Position numbers and translations under genes: made by a program | Part shown: piece by piece, positions 1-5,166 of the stretch | Layout of the letters: the number at the start of each line of letters is the position of its first letter | Position numbering within the stretch: the stretch's first letter is position 1 | Notes under the pieces: generated by a model | Seen by the model: the letters and a program-made list of their open reading frames with translations, nothing else | Databases searched by the model: none | Told to the model about the DNA's origin: nothing | DNA from: Candidatus Hydrogenedentota bacterium | Lineage (GTDB): Bacteria > Hydrogenedentota > Hydrogenedentia > Hydrogenedentales > SLHB01 | Reading direction: 5' to 3' | NCBI GenBank assembly: GCA_003552485.1 | Contig: PUMX01000463.1 | Coordinates: 1 to 5,166, forward strand | DNA length: 5,166 bases

Positions 1-1
1 C

Positions 2-88
2 GCGCAGTCGATCCAGCGGCGGGAAGGAGTGCTCTATCTCGTTCGTTCTTACCATAGACGAAACTGCAAGGAGGAGTCCGTATTGTGA
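2..88 (+). CDS. Possible C-terminal end of an upstream gene (partial)
   Basis: A reading frame is open from the left window edge and ends at TGA 86-88, giving about 28 residues that include the stretch REGVLYLVRSYHRR. Its stop overlaps the GTG start of the permease gene at 85-87 in a GTGA arrangement, as is common for translationally coupled operon genes. The codons nearest the edge end mostly in G or C, as in the real genes here. However, frame 3 is also open to 92, so an open frame this short proves little. I recognise no family. If real, the permease belongs to an operon that begins outside the window. If not, this is simply the permease leader. Confidence 0.3.
   Translation, partial: AQSIQRREGVLYLVRSYHRRNCKEESVL
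68..76 (+). promoter_or_regulatory. Strong Shine-Dalgarno site for the permease gene
   Basis: AAGGAGGAG is a near-perfect complement to the 16S rRNA 3' end. It lies 8 bases before GTG at 85, which fixes that non-ATG codon as the start. The next in-frame ATG, at 121, would cut into the first membrane segment and has no comparable site. Confidence 0.85.
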
Positions 89-816
89 CTGAACTGATCG
101 CTGGCGCCGCTGTCGCAATAATGGCCGGTCTCATTACGGGATGCACGGGATTCGGTATGGCGCTTGTCGGCGCCCCGGCCTTTATGCTGTTCTTAGCGCC
201 GGCCCACGTTGTGCCCATGGTCATGCTGTTGAGCATGATCGTGATTCTTCCCGTAGCATGGGACGCCCGCAGCCATATGCGCATGAAGACAGTGGGGCCG
301 ATGGTCGCAGGCGGATACCTCGGCATGCCGCTGGGCGTGGCGGCCCTGTATTGGATTGATGGCGACATCATCCGGCTCATTGCGGGTTTGTTTGTTGCGG
401 GCTTTGCACTGCTCATGCTTGCCGGCTGGCGGCGTCCGCTCAAGAATCCGAATCACCCCGGCGTCCTCATGCCCGTGGGCGCCGCCAGTGGCCTCATGGC
501 GGGCAGTACATCAATTGGCGGACCGCCCATCGTGCTGTTTCTGGCGAACCAAGAATGCGAGAAGAAGGCGTTTCGCGCCAATATGGTTGGTTTCTTTCTC
601 GCCGTGAATCTGTTCGCCTTGGCGCTAATCGGTTTCGCTGGCCTCATCACCAGGGAAGTGGTTCACCAGATGGCCGTCTTCCTTCCAGCGGCGCTGTTGG
701 GACCCTACGGCGGCATCCGGCTAGCGCGTCACGTACCCGAGACGCTCTTTCACCGCATCGTGATGATTGGCGTTTTTGTCATGGGGATAACGCTCATTGT
801 TAACGCGCTGAGATAA
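85..816 (+). CDS. TauE/SafE-family sulfite exporter-like membrane permease
   Basis: This 243-residue protein is almost wholly hydrophobic, with about seven or eight membrane segments, so it acts in the cytoplasmic membrane. It carries the two half-repeat signatures of the TauE/SafE (DUF81) family. The first half has GCTGFG at residues 19-24 followed by a proline at 31. The second half has GSTSIGGPP at 140-148. The family motif GYLGMPLG sits at 77-84, and the C-terminal half has a glycine-rich LLGPYGG stretch at 204-210. The length is normal for the family, which is usually about 240-270 residues. Family members move sulfite, sulfoacetate or other small organic anions. No sulfur-metabolism gene is in view, so the substrate is unknown. 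It starts at GTG behind a very strong ribosome binding site and may be coupled to an upstream gene. The downstream hairpin and the 229-base gap suggest that its transcription unit ends here. Confidence 0.9.
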   Translation: MTELIAGAAVAIMAGLITGCTGFGMALVGAPAFMLFLAPAHVVPMVMLLSMIVILPVAWDARSHMRMKTVGPMVAGGYLGMPLGVAALYWIDGDIIRLIAGLFVAGFALLMLAGWRRPLKNPNHPGVLMPVGAASGLMAGSTSIGGPPIVLFLANQECEKKAFRANMVGFFLAVNLFALALIGFAGLITREVVHQMAVFLPAALLGPYGGIRLARHVPETLFHRIVMIGVFVMGITLIVNALR

Positions 817-842
817 GCGCGCGGCGCACCCGATCCGCGCGC
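817..842 (+). terminator. GC-rich hairpin directly after the permease stop (possible terminator)
   Basis: GCGCGCGG at 817-824 and CCGCGCGC at 835-842 form a perfect 8-base stem with a 10-base loop, starting at the base after the TAA stop at 814-816. No run of T follows, so it is not a classical intrinsic terminator. It may act as a U-tract-less terminator or as a 3'-end stabilising structure. The structure is seen directly, and the function is inferred from its position. Confidence 0.4.
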
Positions 843-864
843 AGCCACACTGGACGCTCCCGCC

Positions 865-884
865 GCCGGGACGACATGCCCGGC
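865..884. other. Second small hairpin in the gap after the permease gene
   Basis: GCCGGG at 865-870 pairs with CCCGGC at 879-884 across an 8-base loop. It follows the first hairpin by 22 bases and has no T tract on either side. Short GC stems arise easily in sequence of this composition, so its role is doubtful. Together with the first hairpin it could form a tandem transcript end. Confidence 0.25.
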
Positions 885-985
885 TCGACCTATTCCGTGC
901 GGTTAGACCTTCGCTGTGGCCGGGCGAGTTGTGTGGCGGGGCAAGAAGGCCGTGCGGCTCCGGCGGCGCCGAGGCTTCATTACAA

Positions 986-1015
986 TTGCTTCGATAGGGC
1001 TTCGTAGCCTACCAT
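986..1015 (+). promoter_or_regulatory. Weak promoter-like pair upstream of the HAD hydrolase gene
   Basis: TTGCTT at 986-991 and TACCAT at 1010-1015 are 18 bases apart. They match the sigma-70 -35 and -10 consensus at 3 and 4 of 6 positions. Transcription would begin about 20-25 bases before the start codon. An alternative -10, TACAAT at 981-986, matches 5 of 6 but has no recognisable -35. This is the only locally AT-richer stretch in the 229-base gap, so a promoter here is reasonable, but the match is weak. Confidence 0.2.
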
Positions 1016-1035
1016 TGAAACTCGCGCCACAGGCC

Positions 1036-1040
1036 AAGGA
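1036..1040 (+). promoter_or_regulatory. Ribosome binding site for the HAD hydrolase, first candidate start
   Basis: AAGGA lies 5 bases before ATG 1046. A second purine-rich site, GGAAGGAA at 1052-1059, lies 4 bases before an in-frame ATG at 1064. Either start, six codons apart, could be the one used. Confidence 0.5.
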
Positions 1041-1045
1041 AATAA

Positions 1046-2038
1046 ATGGATGGAAGGAACGGCATGGCTTCAGCGGAAAAAGGCCTCTTTCCCCAGAATG
1101 TCATCGCGATAATCTGGGATTTTGACAAAACTCTCTCGCCACACTACATGCAAGAGCCGTTATTTGATGCGTACGACGTGGACGCGGCGGCATTCTGGCG
1201 CGAGGTAGACGAGCTTCCCGCGTATTACCGTAAAGCGGGTATTCACGTGCCGGAGGACACGTGTTATCTGGGGCACCTGCTCTCCTATGTGCGACATGGG
1301 CGGTTTCCGGATCTCACGAATGCACGTCTAAAAGAATTGGGCGCCTCGATCCGGTTCTTTCCGGGCGTCCTTGAATGCATGGACCGGTTAAAGGATTTGG
1401 CGCGATCGTCCCCGTTCCAAGACGGCGACTTGCGGCTCGAGCATTACGTAGTGAGCACGGGCCTGGCCGAGATGATTTGGGGGTCGGCCATCGCGGAAAA
1501 GCTCGACGGCGTGTGGGCCTCCGAGTTTATCGAGGAACCGGCGCCGCCGGGCGCGGATTTTTCCGGTCAGCCCGGCACAGGCCCCATTAGCCAGATAGCA
1601 GGGTTTCTGGATAACACCACGAAAACGCGCGCTATCTTTGAGATCAATAAGGGCGTAAACCGGGAAGCCTCTATCTCCGTGAATGACGCGATCCCCGAGG
1701 ACGACCGGCGCGTTCCATTTGAACACATGATCTACATTGCCGACGGCCCCAGTGATATTCCGTCGTTCTCCGTCGTGAAGAAACACGGCGGACTCACCTA
1801 CGCTGTTTACGATCCGGCGTCCGAGCAGCAATTCGCTCAAGTGGTGGCGTTGCACGATCAAAGACGTGTGCATTCCATCGGGCCGGCCGATTATAGCGCC
1901 GAAAGCCAGACGATGATGTGGCTGACGCTCAAGGTGAAAGGGCTGGCGCAGAAGATTGTCGACGAGCGGCGCGCGGCTTTGAACAAACGGGTGGGGCGGG
2001 GCCCGGTGCATGTCGACAACGAAACCAAGGAGCCCTGA
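1046..2038 (+). CDS. HAD-superfamily hydrolase (probable phosphatase)
   Basis: This 330-residue protein is predicted to be cytoplasmic, and all four motifs of the haloacid dehalogenase superfamily are visible. Motif I is DFDKTL at residues 25-30, where D25 would be the nucleophile and D27 the general acid/base. Motif II is STG at 137-139. Motif III is a lysine, probably K193 or K202 in the segment KTRAIFEINKG. Motif IV is DGPSDIPS at 233-240, with D233 and D237 as Mg2+ ligands. The layout resembles phosphoserine-phosphatase-like members. About 105 residues between motifs I and II could form a C1-type cap, and nearly 100 residues separate motifs II and IV. At 330 residues it is longer than typical 200-250-residue HAD phosphatases and carries a tail of about 90 residues after motif IV. 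The substrate is unknown. The start is 1046 or 1064, and both have ribosome binding sites. It lies 87 bases upstream of the sugar epimerase gene on the same strand, so a shared transcript and a sugar-phosphate substrate are possible but unproven. Confidence 0.88.
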   Translation: MDGRNGMASAEKGLFPQNVIAIIWDFDKTLSPHYMQEPLFDAYDVDAAAFWREVDELPAYYRKAGIHVPEDTCYLGHLLSYVRHGRFPDLTNARLKELGASIRFFPGVLECMDRLKDLARSSPFQDGDLRLEHYVVSTGLAEMIWGSAIAEKLDGVWASEFIEEPAPPGADFSGQPGTGPISQIAGFLDNTTKTRAIFEINKGVNREASISVNDAIPEDDRRVPFEHMIYIADGPSDIPSFSVVKKHGGLTYAVYDPASEQQFAQVVALHDQRRVHSIGPADYSAESQTMMWLTLKVKGLAQKIVDERRAALNKRVGRGPVHVDNETKEP

Positions 2039-2108
2039 GCGCGCATCTCTTATCGAAGGGCAACGGTCTCGCCGCGGCGCGCCTGGAATGACTTTTGAGC
2101 CCATACGC

Positions 2109-2115
2109 AAGGGAG
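2109..2115 (+). promoter_or_regulatory. Ribosome binding site deciding the epimerase start
   Basis: AAGGGAG ends 10 bases before ATG 2126 and 4 bases before an in-frame GTG at 2120. An in-frame TTG at 2117 follows it by a single base, which is too close for use. ATG 2126 is therefore preferred, with GTG 2120 as second choice. Confidence 0.6.
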
Positions 2116-2125
2116 TTTGGTGGAC

Positions 2126-3388
2126 ATGGATCGAGAACGCTGTGAATTGTGGTTGGATGAGGTTCAGAACCACTTGCGCGGTGAGTTGCTTCCGTTTTGG
2201 CTCACCCACGGAGAAGACAAGAAATACGGCGGCTTTCTCACGTATTTCGACAAAGACGGCAACCCGACCGGGGAAACACAGAAGACGCTGATCTGTCAGA
2301 CCCGCATGATCTACTCCTACTCGTCGGCGCATCGGGCGGGCTTTGGCGAAGGAGACTTCTTGAAACTGGCCCGCCAGGGCGTCGATTTCCTTCTCGATAA
2401 TTTCTGGGATCCCGACCATTTCGGTTGGTTCTGGATATGTGAACGGGACGGCGCGCCTGTGGACCGGAGCAAGTTGACGTACGGCCATTCCTTCGCTATC
2501 TACGCGTTAAGCGAATACGCCATGGCTTCTGGCGACCAACGCGGGATCCAGTGGGCCATGGAGACCTATAAGGCGCTTCAGAACCTGGCGGCCGACAATT
2601 GCCACGGCGGCTACTATGAGTTTCTTGAGCAGGACTGGACCTGCAAACCGCCGGGTGTGTACGGCGGCGATCGCAAGTCCTTCGATGTCCATATGCACCT
2701 CATGGAAGCCTTCACCAACCTTTATGAAGCCACAGGCCTGCACATTTGCGAAAGGCGCACCCAAGAGATCGTCGAACTTATCATGGGACGCATCCTCCAT
2801 CCTGAACACCGCACCGGCGTGGCCCAATTCGCCCTGGATTGGACGCCTCTGCGGGCTATACTGTTCAAGAACGTATGGGGCGCGGACCGCGACGTCGAGC
2901 AGGATGAGGGGCGCCCGATGAATAACACCAGCTTCGGCCACAACGTTGAGTTCGCCTGGTTGTTCAAGCATACGGCTGACATTCTGGATCTTGACCTTGA
3001 AGCGTATGAAGACACGTTGCGCACGTTGTACGACCATTGCTGTGAATACGGCATCGATTGGGAGCGCGGCGGCGTATATTGCGAGGGTCCCCACGACGGC
3101 CCGGCGCGGGAACGCAACAAGGAATTCTGGCAACAAGCGGAAACGTTGATCGGCATGCTGGACGCGTATCTGGTATTTGAGGACGAACGCTATCTCGACG
3201 CCTACGAAAACGTGCATCGGTTTGTGATGGACCACGTCATCAACCACAAGGTAGGCGAATGGCTACCGCTGCTGGACGAGAACAACAAGGTAATCTGGGA
3301 CTACATGGCCCATGCGTGGAAGATTAACTACCACACGGTCCGCTCAATGATTCAATGCGAGCGGCGTCTGTTGAAGATACTTAAATGA
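2126..3388 (+). CDS. AGE-superfamily sugar epimerase (N-acylglucosamine/cellobiose 2-epimerase-like)
   Basis: This 420-residue protein has the alternating aromatic and helical pattern of the (alpha/alpha)6-barrel AGE superfamily, at the usual family length of about 390-425. Numbering from ATG 2126, the recognisable active-site elements are R60 in QTRMIYSYS, HMH at 189-191 in the segment leading to LMEAFTNLYEAT, GHNVEFAW at 271-278 with H272 and E275, W335 in EFWQQAE, and WKINYH at 398-403 with W398 and H403. The H272/H403 pair with E275 matches in spacing the two histidines and glutamate used for proton transfer in cellobiose 2-epimerases such as that of Rhodothermus. The family epimerises or isomerises sugars at C2: N-acylglucosamine to N-acylmannosamine, cellobiose or mannobiose, or mannose to fructose. 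The pattern looks closer to the cellobiose/mannobiose branch, but the substrate cannot be fixed. No signal peptide is seen, so it is predicted to be cytoplasmic. Its stop overlaps the next gene by four bases, and it probably shares a transcript with the HAD gene upstream. Confidence 0.9.
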   Translation: MDRERCELWLDEVQNHLRGELLPFWLTHGEDKKYGGFLTYFDKDGNPTGETQKTLICQTRMIYSYSSAHRAGFGEGDFLKLARQGVDFLLDNFWDPDHFGWFWICERDGAPVDRSKLTYGHSFAIYALSEYAMASGDQRGIQWAMETYKALQNLAADNCHGGYYEFLEQDWTCKPPGVYGGDRKSFDVHMHLMEAFTNLYEATGLHICERRTQEIVELIMGRILHPEHRTGVAQFALDWTPLRAILFKNVWGADRDVEQDEGRPMNNTSFGHNVEFAWLFKHTADILDLDLEAYEDTLRTLYDHCCEYGIDWERGGVYCEGPHDGPARERNKEFWQQAETLIGMLDAYLVFEDERYLDAYENVHRFVMDHVINHKVGEWLPLLDENNKVIWDYMAHAWKINYHTVRSMIQCERRLLKILK

Positions 3389-3765
3389 GCCGCTTGGGTG
3401 AACCCGGCCGTGATGGGGCGCTCATGGAGGAGATCGTTTCCGAGGATGCTTTCGAGGCCTGTGTGGCGGCGTCTTACGAGCGGCCGGTGTTTCTATTCAA
3501 ACACAGCACCGCTTGTCCGGTTTCCGCCATGGCCTATGATGAGGTTGCATCGTATCTAGAAAATGCTGAAGCGCCGGCGCCAGTCTATCTCGTCAAGGTC
3601 ATCGAATCCCGTCCGATCTCAAATGTGGCGGCCGAATGGTTGGGATTGAGGCACGCTTCGCCGCAGCTTATTCTTATCAAGCGCGGGGAACCCGTCTGGC
3701 ATACGAGCCATTCCGGCATTCGGCAGTCCGGCATTGCTCACGCCGTCGCGGAAGCCGTGGAATAG
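3385..3765 (+). CDS. ytxJ: YtxJ-like bacillithiol-system thioredoxin-fold protein
   Basis: This 126-residue small cytoplasmic protein has a single-cysteine thioredoxin-like active site, FKHSTACPVS at residues 38-47 with C44. That is characteristic of YtxJ (DUF2847), named for its association with bacillithiol and predicted to act as a monothiol bacilliredoxin. The cis-proline loop of the fold is visible as HASPQ at 90-94, and the conserved WHTSHSGI follows at 105-112. Another cysteine, C26, lies outside the motif. The ATG overlaps the epimerase stop as ATGA, pointing to translational coupling, with no strong ribosome binding site of its own. An in-frame ATG at 3424 would give 113 residues, nearer the usual family length of about 105-115, so the first 13 residues may be an extension or untranslated. 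The role is inferred from the family, and no bacillithiol biosynthesis gene is in the window. Confidence 0.82.
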   Translation: MSRLGEPGRDGALMEEIVSEDAFEACVAASYERPVFLFKHSTACPVSAMAYDEVASYLENAEAPAPVYLVKVIESRPISNVAAEWLGLRHASPQLILIKRGEPVWHTSHSGIRQSGIAHAVAEAVE

Positions 3766-3785
3766 CGGCAAAGCGTTGGCGCCGG

Positions 3786-5166
3786 TTAGCCGCCGTACAT
3801 CGGGACCAATGCAATGGTGTCACCATCGAGAATGACGCGCACCGGCCCGGACGCTTTGTCGACGAAGTGGCGGGTAATGCCCCCAATACGCACGACAGTC
3901 TCGGGAAACAGCATCTGCCGTACGACCACCTCGGGCTTGCCCCGCGCTTTGGACTCCTCGCGCAGCGCCTCAACATTTGCGCGCAACTCAATGACTTGGG
4001 CCTCGGCGGCCGTGGCTTGCTCGCGCAGCCGCTGGGCTGCTTCGCGCCGCTCGGCAGGAAGCTGGTCCCATGTTTTGGGCAGCGTGTTTAACACAGCGTG
4101 CATTTTGGCCAACTGCTTTTCGAGCGGATCGATTTGCGCGGTAAGCTTCTTTTCCTCTTCTTCGAAGAACGGATCATACCCCACTTCGATGAACGTGCGC
4201 ACAGAACTCTCGCTGCCGGCCTGACGCGCCTCGACGCCCGCCAAGGCTGTCGTTGCGCCTCCGACAAGCCGCCCCTTGGGTGTATAAACGCGCCCTTGCG
4301 TCTTGATGGTGGAATGCAGGATTTCCCTTTCGACGACGACGTCTTCCCGTGCCTCGATGCATGACTCGAGAATGTAACGCGCCGTTACGCCGCCGCGCAC
4401 TTCGATGCCTCCGGCCCCAGCGCCTTTGACGCCTCCCCGCACGACCAGGTCGCCCCCCGCCTCGATGGTGGCCAACTCGACCGTGCCGCCTACTTGGATA
4501 TCCCCGTCGGCGGACACTTGCGAACCTTCGAGTATGTCTTCTTTCACCGAAAGCGCGCCGGGGTGCCGCACATGGCCCGTCTCCAGACCGATACTGCCGG
4601 GCACTTCATACAAGGTGTCAACGGCCAGGATGTCCCCCTGCAGGCGCACACGGCCACTGGCCTCGGCATAGAACGCATCCTCTTCTTCGTCATGACGCAC
4701 CTGCCGGCCCGCGCGGAGTTTGGCGGGTTTGGGTTTCGCGGGAGGCACGGCGTGGCCCAGCACGTCCACCCCCGGTTCACCCGGCTGCGGCGGTATGCGG
4801 CGCGCCAGGAGTTCGCCCTCGCTGACTGAGGGATCTCCCACTCTGCGGCGATAGTCCACGCTTTCCGTCTCGGAATCGACGACAAACTGAAGGGAGAAGA
4901 AGTCGCGGCTCCAATCGATACGCCCGTGAACCGGCTGCACAGGGGGTTGGCCGCGAAGAACCGTGGTTTCCTCGGAGGCCAGGAGGGCGTCCTGATGCTG
5001 GGCCAATGTTTCGAGAATGGCGTCCTCGTCGGGCAGAGGTTGAACCTTGAGCTTTTCCATACGCTCACGCACAAATGCTGCCACATCGGCGAGGGACAGC
5101 GAATCGTCCGACGCCACCCGCTTGACCGCCAAACGGTCCCGCGACGGGAATACTCTTATCCCATTC
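3786..5166 (-). CDS. FapA-family (DUF342) polymer-like protein, 5' end cut by the window
   Basis: The frame ends at TAA (3788-3786) and stays open to the right edge, so 459 residues are visible and the true start lies outside. A TTG at 5132-5130 could be mistaken for the start, but the upstream codons read NGIRVFPSRDR, which fits the beginning of a DUF342 N-terminal domain, and no ribosome binding site precedes the TTG. Numbering from that TTG, GEPGVDVLG at 118-126 and the following proline-rich link are typical of DUF342. Residues about 195-320 form a glycine-rich beta-helix, with repeats such as GGDLVVRGGVKGAG and GGIEVRGGVTARYILES. Residues about 322-398 are a charged coiled coil, and a small beta domain from about 400 ends in MYGG. 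Relatives are annotated as flagellar assembly protein A, and in Vibrio FapA influences polar flagellar assembly. Many bacteria carry DUF342 proteins without that role established. It is convergent with ytxJ, 20 bases away, and therefore separately transcribed. Confidence 0.88.
   Translation of the reverse strand, partial: NGIRVFPSRDRLAVKRVASDDSLSLADVAAFVRERMEKLKVQPLPDEDAILETLAQHQDALLASEETTVLRGQPPVQPVHGRIDWSRDFFSLQFVVDSETESVDYRRRVGDPSVSEGELLARRIPPQPGEPGVDVLGHAVPPAKPKPAKLRAGRQVRHDEEEDAFYAEASGRVRLQGDILAVDTLYEVPGSIGLETGHVRHPGALSVKEDILEGSQVSADGDIQVGGTVELATIEAGGDLVVRGGVKGAGAGGIEVRGGVTARYILESCIEAREDVVVEREILHSTIKTQGRVYTPKGRLVGGATTALAGVEARQAGSESSVRTFIEVGYDPFFEEEEKKLTAQIDPLEKQLAKMHAVLNTLPKTWDQLPAERREAAQRLREQATAAEAQVIELRANVEALREESKARGKPEVVVRQMLFPETVVRIGGITRHFVDKASGPVRVILDGDTIALVPMYGG

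Noticed and set aside
916..1125. A 69-codon open frame across the gap before the HAD gene.
   Set aside because: It runs into the HAD coding region in another frame, is rich in arginine from GC-rich sequence, and has no ribosome binding site or recognisable motif.
2076..2083. GGCGCGCC palindrome between the HAD and epimerase genes.
   Set aside because: It is a single 8-base GC palindrome in GC-rich DNA with no partner or repeat. It is more likely compositional than an operator.
1388..2488. A 366-codon antisense open frame covering the HAD gene, the gap and the start of the epimerase gene.
   Set aside because: Both sense genes carry intact catalytic motifs, while the antisense product shows no recognisable domain. 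Long antisense frames are common in GC-rich coding DNA.
2507..3247. A 246-codon antisense open frame inside the epimerase gene.
   Set aside because: It lies wholly within a well-supported AGE-superfamily gene and has no recognisable motif, so it is a shadow frame.
3765..3793. Possible bidirectional terminator between ytxJ and the fapA-like gene (GCGGC at 3765-3769 with GCCGC at 3789-3793).
   Set aside because: The stem is only 5 bases with a 19-base loop, has no T tract on either side and overlaps both gene ends. It is not distinguishable from chance.
1..5166. Search for CRISPR arrays, tRNAs, insertion sequences, direct repeats and defence or phage genes.
   Set aside because: No regularly spaced repeats, cloverleaf-like segments, transposase motifs or terminal inverted repeats were seen by eye. 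The window reads as ordinary chromosomal genes.

Overview
The window is a moderately GC-rich bacterial chromosomal segment with densely packed genes and strong Shine-Dalgarno sequences. It holds four intact or near-intact protein genes on the plus strand and one on the minus strand that runs off the right edge. No tRNA, rRNA, CRISPR array, insertion sequence or phage gene is visible. The source cannot be named from this sequence. An AGE-superfamily sugar epimerase, a bacillithiol-type YtxJ protein and a FapA/DUF342 protein in one GC-rich stretch would fit an uncultured lineage of the Hydrogenedentota, Planctomycetota or Lentisphaerota kind, but that is a low-confidence guess.

Layout, left to right. 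Positions 1-88 may be the last codons of an upstream gene whose TGA overlaps the GTG start of the next gene. Positions 85-816 encode a TauE/SafE-family membrane permease. A GC-rich perfect hairpin starts at the base after its stop codon, and a second small hairpin lies at 865-884. The 229-base gap to 1045 holds only these hairpins, a weak promoter-like pair and a ribosome binding site. Positions 1046-2038 encode a HAD-superfamily hydrolase with all four HAD motifs. After 87 bases, 2126-3388 encodes an N-acylglucosamine/cellobiose 2-epimerase-like (AGE superfamily) protein with its catalytic histidines intact. Its stop overlaps the start of a YtxJ-like thioredoxin-fold protein (3385-3765) in an ATGA junction. 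Twenty bases further on, convergent, is a FapA-family (DUF342) protein whose reading frame stays open to the window end. The gene is therefore truncated at its 5' end by the window.

The HAD hydrolase, epimerase and YtxJ genes look like one co-directional transcription unit. A HAD phosphatase next to a sugar epimerase suggests carbohydrate handling, but neither substrate can be read from the sequence. YtxJ points to low-molecular-weight thiol (bacillithiol) redox chemistry and may simply share the transcript. The permease and FapA genes appear to be separate units. I see no convincing new multi-gene system here. The points most worth following are the bacillithiol clue, the epimerase-YtxJ coupling, and FapA with no flagellar gene in view.
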